Source: Patescibacteria group bacterium (lineage in GTDB: Bacteria > Patescibacteriota > Microgenomatia > UBA1400 > MFAQ01). From it: DNA of 10,046 nucleotides. A program made the translations under genes and the position numbers. The notes under the pieces are model-generated. The model did no database searches and was not told the DNA's origin. It saw only the letters and a program-made list of their open reading frames with translations. The stretch spans positions 1 through 10,046 of the forward strand of contig JAHITH010000076.1 in NCBI GenBank assembly GCA_018817845.1, in the 5' to 3' direction. The first letter of the stretch is position 1, and each line of letters begins with the position of its first letter. This document shows, in pieces, positions 5,314-10,046 of this stretch.

Positions 5314-6978
5314 ATGAGACTAGGCAACGCTCCAGAACTAAAATTAATTCCCTTAGGTGGGGTGGGTGAAGTCACCAAAAACATGTATGTTTATGAATAC
5401 GGGGATTATCAAATAATTGTAGACTGCGGTATTGGCTTCCCCGACGAGTCCACCCCCGGAGTGGACTTTTTAATTCCAGATATTAGTTATCTTGAGAAGT
5501 CTAAGAAAAAGATACTTGGAATTATTGTTACCCACGGCCACATGGACCACTACGGCGGTTTGCCCTTTATTCTGCCTAGACTACCGAATATTCCCGTTTT
5601 TGGTTCCACCATGGCCATGGCCATGACAGAAGCAAGAATCAGAGAGTACGGTCTAAAAACTAGGCTTCAAGTTGTAGAAAAAGACCTAAAACTAGGCCCA
5701 TTTTTCATAGAGTTTATCCACATGACTCACTCTACCCCCAACGCCAAACATTTGTTTATAAAAACTCCTACGGCCAGCGTTTATCACGGAGCAGACTATA
5801 AAATAGACCTTAATCCACCAGACGGCAATCCACCAGACTTAGCAACAGTGGCCAGGATCGGCAAACAAGGCGTTGACTTGTTCCTAACAGACTGTTTAGG
5901 AATAGAAAAAGAAGGTTCAACTCCGTCGGAAAAATTAATCCAAAATACCTTAGACGAACAAGTAAGAATAACCAAAGGCAAGTTCATCTTAACCACCATC
6001 TCCTCATCAATTTCTAGAATAGAAATGGCCATACAGGCAGCCACTAAATACAACAGAAGGGTTGCCTTGGTTGGTTTTTCGGTTGTTAAAAATGTAGAAA
6101 TGGCTCAGAAACACGGCTTTATTAATATTCCTAAAGGAGCAATAATAAAGGCAGAGCAGGTGAAACATCTTCCCCCCCATCAAGTAGCTATTATTATTGC
6201 TGGTGCACAAGGTCAAGTAGGCTCGGGACTTTATAAACTTGCGGCTGGAGAGCATCGTCATATTAAACTGAAAAGCCAAGACAGGGTTGTTTTAAGCTCT
6301 AGCGTTATTCCGGGTAGCGAGTCTGGGGTCTATAACTTAATAGACACTCTTTATCAGCAGGGAGTGTCGGTTGCTTATTTTGGAAATACCAAAAATCTGC
6401 ACGTTTCTGGTCATGGTTACCAAGAGGACTTAAAACTACTTCTTAACTTAATCAATCCCAAAAACGTTATTCCAATAGGTGGAGACATAAGACATACATA
6501 CCTTTATCAAGAAATGGCTCTAAAATTGGGCTATAGCAAAACCCAAGCAATAATCTTAAAAGATGGCCAGACCATTATTATTAGCAGGGGTCAAGTTCGT
6601 CAGGGCAAGCCAATTGAAACAAAAAACGTCTATGTGGACGGTTTAGGGGTGGGCGATGTAGGTTCAACAATTTTACGAGACAGGCAAGCCATGGCTTCTG
6701 ACGGAATATTGCTAGCAGTTATTCCTATAAACTCTCAAACCAATCAAGTGACCGGCAATATAGAAATAATTTCTAAGGGCTTTGTTTATATGAAAAAGTC
6801 AAAAACATTAATAGGAAAAACCAAAGACAAGATTATTGAAAGCCTAAGGGGGCTAGAAAAAACTAAAATACACGACGAAATGTTCATTAAAAAAAGAGTA
6901 GAGCAAGCTTTAGAAAAATTCCTTTATCAACAAACAGAAAGAAGGCCGTTGATAATTGCCGTTCTCTTTAAGGTTTAG
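5314..6978 (+). CDS. rnj: Ribonuclease J family metallo-beta-lactamase/beta-CASP nuclease
   Basis: 554 residues, full length for RNase J, a 5'-3' exonuclease and endonuclease in mRNA decay and rRNA maturation. The metallo-beta-lactamase motif HGHMDH (74-79) is intact, with H139 (MTHST) and D161 (HGADYK) as the next predicted metal ligands. The beta-CASP region contains SSSVIPGSE and HVSGHGYQEDLKLL (363-376). The C-terminal domain has VYVDGLGVGDVG and the final helical part. Odd points: where RNase J usually has PVHGExRH, this protein has PIGGDIRH (387-394), with glycine 389 replacing the usual histidine ligand, and SDSTN is TDCLG. It may be a lineage variant or have altered activity. It starts on the base after the Lon-like stop, with no Shine-Dalgarno, implying co-translation or coupling. 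Confidence 0.93.
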   Translation: MRLGNAPELKLIPLGGVGEVTKNMYVYEYGDYQIIVDCGIGFPDESTPGVDFLIPDISYLEKSKKKILGIIVTHGHMDHYGGLPFILPRLPNIPVFGSTMAMAMTEARIREYGLKTRLQVVEKDLKLGPFFIEFIHMTHSTPNAKHLFIKTPTASVYHGADYKIDLNPPDGNPPDLATVARIGKQGVDLFLTDCLGIEKEGSTPSEKLIQNTLDEQVRITKGKFILTTISSSISRIEMAIQAATKYNRRVALVGFSVVKNVEMAQKHGFINIPKGAIIKAEQVKHLPPHQVAIIIAGAQGQVGSGLYKLAAGEHRHIKLKSQDRVVLSSSVIPGSESGVYNLIDTLYQQGVSVAYFGNTKNLHVSGHGYQEDLKLLLNLINPKNVIPIGGDIRHTYLYQEMALKLGYSKTQAIILKDGQTIIISRGQVRQGKPIETKNVYVDGLGVGDVGSTILRDRQAMASDGILLAVIPINSQTNQVTGNIEIISKGFVYMKKSKTLIGKTKDKIIESLRGLEKTKIHDEMFIKKRVEQALEKFLYQQTERRPLIIAVLFKV

Positions 6979-6980
6979 GT

Positions 6981-6986
6981 TATACT
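6981..6986 (+). promoter_or_regulatory. Putative internal -10 box (TATACT) before ftsK
   Basis: TATACT begins 2 nt after the RNase J stop and ends 10 nt before the ftsK ATG. A TTGCCG with some -35 likeness lies 19 nt upstream (6956-6961). The predicted leader is a few nucleotides at most. Confidence 0.55.
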
Positions 6987-6996
6987 AAACATACCT

Positions 6997-9102
6997 ATGG
7001 CCAGAAAACGAGGCAGAAGATCCAAACCATTTAAACTTAACTTAAAAAAAGATACCACCAATTCTATACTGGCAATAATGATAGCTGGTATTGGTTGTTT
7101 ATTAGCCGTCTCTTTTTCTAGGCAGGGACCGGTTTTAAGCTCGGTTTACGATCTTGGTAGCCGTTTACTTGGTTGGACCTATATACTTACGCCATTTATT
7201 TTTATTTCTGGTGGACTACTACTTACCAAGGTTAAGTGGCCAATTGCCACCCCTCAAGTATTTATAGGTTCTCTGGTTGCCTTAATATCTCTTGCGGGTC
7301 TTACCAAGTCTGGGCAGATTGGTCAGCAACTATTTCTTTCGATTAGCGCTCTTATTACTTCACCAGGAGCTTACATTTTCTATCTTGCAGGCGTTTTAAT
7401 TGGCATTATTGTCCTTTTTGAAACTTCTTTAGAAGACATTTCCGTAGGTCTTAGTACCCTTAACAAGAAAATTCGAAAAATCCTATCAAAAACCAAGTTA
7501 TTAGCCCCCAAGCGACCAATTTTTGCGAACAAGGCAGGTAAGTTCAAGATAAGGGGCTTGTCTTCAGAAACCAAAGAAGAGGTTGAATCACCAGCAGAGG
7601 ATGTTGCTCAAGTGGAGCCTAAAATGGAAGTGCAACCAACCACAAAAACAGAAAATCTTATCTGGGCACCACCACCACTTAGCCTGTTATCAAGTGAAAA
7701 ATCAGCCAAAGCAGATAGGGGGGATATTAACGCTAACGCCGCTATTATTGAAAAAACTCTAGACTCGTTTGGTATAGTCGCCAAGGTAATAGAGGTAAAC
7801 CAAGGCCCGGCCGTAACTCAGTATGCAATAGAGATTGCTTTGGGTACAAAATTAAGTAAAATCACCGCTAGACAGTCAGACCTAGCCTTGGCTTTAGCCG
7901 CTCCTCAGGGTCATATAAGAATAGAAGCTCCAATTCCGGGCAGATCATTAGTTGGGGTAGAGATTCCTAACAAGTCTTTGGAGTTCGTTTCCATTAAAGA
8001 AATGCTTACCTCGGATCAAATGCGGGCAAAAACATCTCGCACTATGGTATCTCTAGGACTAGACGTTGCTGGTAATCCTGTAGTAGTTGACATAGCCAAA
8101 ATGCCCCATACCCTTATTGCTGGCGCCACTGGCTCTGGAAAATCAGTTTGTATTAATGCTTTTATCGCTTCTATTCTTTTTAGAGCCTCACCAGACGAAG
8201 TTAAGTTCATTATGGTCGACCCTAAAAGAGTAGAACTCACTGGATACAATGGTATCCCCCACTTACTAACCCCCGTTATTGTTGATCCAAAAAAAGTCGT
8301 TAACGCTTTGGGTTGGGCTACCGCAGAAATGGAAAGACGTTATAAATTATTTCAAGAAGTAGGAGTCAGAAATATAGCCGCATATAATGAGCTTTCTGGT
8401 TTTCAGGCTATGCCCTATATAATCATTATTATTGATGAATTAGCAGATATCATACTAATTGCTCCAAACGAGGTAGAAGAAAGTATTACCAGAATTTCTC
8501 AAATGGCTAGAGCTGTAGGAATCCACTTAGTGCTTGCCACCCAAAGGCCATCTGTAAATGTTATTACTGGTCTAATCAAAGCTAACATTCCTTGCAGAAT
8601 TGCTTTTCAGGTTACATCAATGATCGATTCTAGGGTAATCATAGACACCCCTGGCGCGGAAAAACTACTGGGTATGGGAGACATGCTCTACGTCCCGCCA
8701 GATCAGGCCAGACCGAAACGAATTCAGGGTGCTTTTATCTCAGACAAAGAAATAAAAGATCTAATTACTTATTTAAAAAAGGTAAATGTTACCCCAGAGT
8801 ACGAATCAGCAGTCGTTAAGGAAGTTGTTGTTCCTTCAGCCATTGGAGCAAATGGTCAAGATATTGGAGAAGTAGACGACCTGTTCAAAGACGCCATTGG
8901 TATCTGCATTAACAACAACAAGGCTTCTGCGTCATTATTACAGCGTCGTCTTTCTATTGGTTATGCCCGTGCCGCCAGAATAATTGACCAACTAGAAAGA
9001 TCAGGTTTGGTATCTGCGCCAGAAGGCAACAAACCCAGAGAGGTGTTAATAGAAAACGCTAAAGCCTTTTTAACCCAAAACCAAAATGAAGACAGTCGGT
9101 GA
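6997..9102 (+). CDS. ftsK: DNA translocase FtsK/SpoIIIE family
   Basis: A 701-residue, compact FtsK/SpoIIIE-type motor that pumps chromosomal DNA at the division septum. A basic N-terminus (KRGRRSK) is followed by about four membrane segments (about 23-42, 59-77, 85-102, 124-141), then a short, charged linker with only limited P/Q content (about 150-235). The motor has Walker A GATGSGKS (376-383), the FIMVDPKRVELTGYNGIPHL stretch, Walker B IIIIIDE (475-481) and the conserved ATQRPS and GAEKLLGMGDML motifs. A C-terminal winged-helix gamma domain (about 627-690) is present; in relatives it reads oriented DNA sequences such as KOPS/SRS. The gene has its own near-leaderless promoter, and its last 17 nt overlap the RodZ-like gene, suggesting joint expression of segregation and shape/division functions. 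Confidence 0.97.
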   Translation: MARKRGRRSKPFKLNLKKDTTNSILAIMIAGIGCLLAVSFSRQGPVLSSVYDLGSRLLGWTYILTPFIFISGGLLLTKVKWPIATPQVFIGSLVALISLAGLTKSGQIGQQLFLSISALITSPGAYIFYLAGVLIGIIVLFETSLEDISVGLSTLNKKIRKILSKTKLLAPKRPIFANKAGKFKIRGLSSETKEEVESPAEDVAQVEPKMEVQPTTKTENLIWAPPPLSLLSSEKSAKADRGDINANAAIIEKTLDSFGIVAKVIEVNQGPAVTQYAIEIALGTKLSKITARQSDLALALAAPQGHIRIEAPIPGRSLVGVEIPNKSLEFVSIKEMLTSDQMRAKTSRTMVSLGLDVAGNPVVVDIAKMPHTLIAGATGSGKSVCINAFIASILFRASPDEVKFIMVDPKRVELTGYNGIPHLLTPVIVDPKKVVNALGWATAEMERRYKLFQEVGVRNIAAYNELSGFQAMPYIIIIIDELADIILIAPNEVEESITRISQMARAVGIHLVLATQRPSVNVITGLIKANIPCRIAFQVTSMIDSRVIIDTPGAEKLLGMGDMLYVPPDQARPKRIQGAFISDKEIKDLITYLKKVNVTPEYESAVVKEVVVPSAIGANGQDIGEVDDLFKDAIGICINNNKASASLLQRRLSIGYARAARIIDQLERSGLVSAPEGNKPREVLIENAKAFLTQNQNEDSR

Positions 9103-9712
9103 ACTGCTTATTAAAGCCAGAGAATCTCAAAACATCACGATAAATCAACTTTCTCGTGTTACTAAAATAGATCCAGAACATATCAAGAATCTGGAAAACA
9201 ATCGATACGACAAACTTCCTCCACCAACTTTTATTAAGGGCTTTATAAGAAACATTGCCACTGTACTTAATCAAAATCCAGATGATTTAGTGGCTGTTTT
9301 TAGAAGAGACTATTTGTCTCCCAAACCCACCCTAACCACCATTCCCGTAAAAAATAAATCCAAAAAAAAACTGCAGATTAACTCCCAACTCTCTCTAATT
9401 GTTTTGGGCTGTTTAGTTTTTACTATTTATCTTGGCTTTCAACTTCGCGCTTACCTTGTTCCACCTAAGCTGGAAATAAGTCAGCCGTTACCTAAGGCGG
9501 TTGTTGTTTCGCCTTTGGTGGTGGAAGGTATCACCAGTTCTGGCTCTGTAATTCAGATTAACAAAAATAATCCACTGGAGCCAGACTCTTCGGGTTACTT
9601 TATCACCAATATCTCTTTACCTCCTATGGAGACGGAGCTAGAAATTACGAGCACCAACCGCTTTGGCAGAACCAGCAAAAAAACCATTCCCATCACTATC
9701 ATCTCCCAATAA
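9086..9712 (+). CDS. RodZ-like membrane protein with N-terminal HTH
   Basis: 208 residues. Residues 1-75 form a Cro/RodZ-type helix-turn-helix (VGELLIKARESQNITINQLS, then the KIDPEHIKNLENN helix and PTFIKGFIRNIA). A basic stretch (89-95) precedes one membrane segment (102-120). The outer part (about 127-208) is beta-rich with a VVVEGIT-like pattern, suggesting an Ig-like or Glucodextranase B-like domain. The layout (cytoplasmic HTH, one transmembrane helix, external beta domain) is that of RodZ, which links the cytoskeleton to cell-wall synthesis. Whether an MreB partner exists cannot be seen here, so a symbol is withheld. It starts inside ftsK (17-nt overlap) without a Shine-Dalgarno, pointing to coupled translation. 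Its stop is followed after 2 nt by a long RNA-like hairpin. Confidence 0.85.
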   Translation: MKTVGELLIKARESQNITINQLSRVTKIDPEHIKNLENNRYDKLPPPTFIKGFIRNIATVLNQNPDDLVAVFRRDYLSPKPTLTTIPVKNKSKKKLQINSQLSLIVLGCLVFTIYLGFQLRAYLVPPKLEISQPLPKAVVVSPLVVEGITSSGSVIQINKNNPLEPDSSGYFITNISLPPMETELEITSTNRFGRTSKKTIPITIISQ

Positions 9713-9714
9713 AA

Positions 9715-9787
9715 CTGCGACCCCGGCGAAAGACGGTTCCGAACCTGTTTTCCTAAACAGTTGTTCGTAACCTTCAGCGGTCTGCAG
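9715..9787. other. Long imperfect hairpin after the RodZ-like gene (candidate structured RNA or repeat)
   Basis: By hand the segment folds into one rod of about 27 pairs. From the base: CTGC/GCAG (9715-9718, 9784-9787), GACC/GGTC (9719-9722, 9779-9782), GC/GC (9726-9727, 9777-9778), GAA/TTC (9728-9730, 9773-9775), GGTT/AACC (9735-9738, 9769-9772), GAAC/GTTC (9741-9744, 9763-9766), CTGTTT/AAACAG (9745-9750, 9755-9760), loop TCCT. Bulges lie at 9723-9725, 9731-9734, 9739-9740, 9761-9762, 9767-9768, 9776 and 9783. No T-tract follows, so it is not a standard intrinsic terminator. It may cap the 3' end of the ftsK message, be a separate ncRNA on either strand, or be a dispersed repeat. Confidence 0.6.
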
Positions 9788-9819
9788 CACGCAATCCCCC
9801 ATCCCCACACCAACTTACA

Positions 9820-9833
9820 TGAACGATCGTTCA
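9820..9833. promoter_or_regulatory. 14-bp perfect palindrome with GAAC-N4-GTTC core
   Basis: TGAACGATCGTTCA is its own reverse complement. The GAAC-N4-GTTC core equals the LexA (DinR) box form known from Gram-positive bacteria. It lies about 140 bp before the partial gene at 9974, far for a simple operator of that gene. No LexA gene is seen here; the role is a guess. Confidence 0.3.
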
Positions 9834-9869
9834 CATGATTTAGACCTTCATCATTCTTCGTCCCTTGTC

Positions 9870-9889
9870 ATTCCCGCGGAGGCGGGAAT
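9870..9889. repeat. Short GC-rich hairpin repeat
   Basis: ATTCCCGC (9870-9877), loop GGAG, GCGGGAAT (9882-9889): an 8-bp perfect stem preceded by TTGTC. Units of this kind resemble the dispersed GTCATTCCCGC-type repeats in CPR genomes (from memory) and echo the GGGAATGAC fragments at 683-691 and 1158-1166 in this window. Confidence 0.65.
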
Positions 9890-9892
9890 CTA

Positions 9893-9898
9893 TATAAT
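9893..9898 (+). promoter_or_regulatory. Possible promoter -10 (TATAAT) in an AT-rich patch
   Basis: An exact TATAAT consensus just after the hairpin. A TTGTCA lies 22 nt upstream, which is too far for a normal -35. It is about 75 nt from the next gene, unlike the near-leaderless layout elsewhere, so it may be chance in AT-rich DNA. Confidence 0.25.
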
Positions 9899-9956
9899 AT
9901 ACCCACAACACTGTTTATCCACCAAACACGTCTGATAAACTCTAGTTAGTATGAAA

Positions 9957-9962
9957 TATTCT
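9957..9962 (+). promoter_or_regulatory. Putative -10 box (TATTCT) of the last partial gene
   Basis: TATTCT ends 11 nt before the ATG at 9974, close to the 10-nt spacing before the Lon-like and ftsK genes. No clear -35. Confidence 0.4.
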
Positions 9963-9973
9963 GTAGCAAAATA

Positions 9974-10046
9974 ATGAGTAAAGAACTATTTTTATTTCAA
10001 TCTAGCCAGAATCCCGAATTTTTAGTGGGGCCAAGGGAAAGCTGGT
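9974..10046 (+). CDS. Unidentified protein, first 24 codons only
   Basis: Open from the ATG at 9974 to the window edge; the frame is closed by a TAG at 9947 and no other start lies between. The peptide begins MSKELFLFQSSQNPEF and continues LVGPRESW. A short start with LFLF followed by FLVGP is vaguely like the opening of DnaA-related (Hda-type) AAA+ proteins, but 24 residues are too few to decide and I do not name it. The TATTCT box 11 nt upstream and the absence of a Shine-Dalgarno fit the style of the other genes, which supports the start. A seven-codon ORF (9951-9974) overlaps the ATG by one base. Confidence 0.6.
   Translation, partial: MSKELFLFQSSQNPEFLVGPRESW

Noticed and set aside
330..9102. 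Alternative genetic code (TGA as glycine, as in SR1/Gracilibacteria)
   Set aside because: TGA ends the DUF5678-like gene and ftsK at the expected places, and the long genes contain no in-frame TGA.
9715..9787. Integron attC site or tRNA at the long hairpin
   Set aside because: The ends lack the RYYYAAC/GTTRRRY boxes of attC, and no cloverleaf or CCA end can be formed; GGTTCCGAACC only superficially resembles a T arm, with unpaired stems.
9595..9834. Minus-strand ORF over the RodZ-like 3' end and the long hairpin
   Set aside because: Its start codon is part of the 14-bp palindrome, the product has no recognisable domain, and half of it is antisense to the RodZ-like gene.
9915..9923. DnaA box-like TTATCCACC
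   Set aside because: An 8-of-9 match is expected about twice by chance in 10 kb on both strands, and no second box lies nearby.

Overview
The window looks like a piece of a small bacterial chromosome, most likely from the Candidate Phyla Radiation (Patescibacteria), perhaps a Microgenomates-type lineage. This is an inference. It rests on near-absent Shine-Dalgarno sequences, -10 boxes placed almost on top of start codons, small coiled-coil proteins starting MLTK-x-D, dense intergenic hairpin repeats and a very compact housekeeping block. TGA is used as a stop (330, 9102), so the Gracilibacteria/SR1 code with TGA as glycine does not apply.

Left part (1-1833), minus strand, accessory. A truncated retropepsin-like aspartic protease overlaps a small DUF5678-like protein. 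Upstream of them lie two tandem paralogs of a short coiled-coil protein, which share a 103-bp identical 3' segment and a 28-bp identical promoter/start segment. The spaces between are filled with dispersed repeats: a 173-bp element with inverted ends (952-1124), three ATTCTGG/CCAGAAT hairpin units (1501-1720) and a 16-bp-stem hairpin (1736-1771).

Central part (1834-9712), plus strand, a tight housekeeping block: rpsO, pnp, a Lon-type AAA+ ATPase without a protease domain, RNase J, FtsK and a RodZ-like membrane HTH protein. Gaps are 0-21 nt or short overlaps. The first four genes put ribosomal protein S15, a 3'-5' exoribonuclease, an unfoldase-like ATPase and a 5'-3' exo/endoribonuclease side by side, suggesting RNA and protein turnover. 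FtsK and the RodZ-like protein suggest chromosome segregation and cell shape or division. Internal promoters appear to sit before the Lon-like gene and before ftsK.

Right part (9713-10046): a non-coding stretch that opens with a 73-nt, 27-bp imperfect hairpin 2 nt after the RodZ-like stop. It continues with a GAAC-N4-GTTC palindrome and a GC-rich hairpin repeat, then the first 24 codons of an unidentified gene.

The best leads are the recurring near-leaderless promoter layout, the long hairpin at 9715-9787, the protease-less Lon, the RNase J with glycine at a usual metal-ligand histidine, and the DUF5678-like/retropepsin gene pair.
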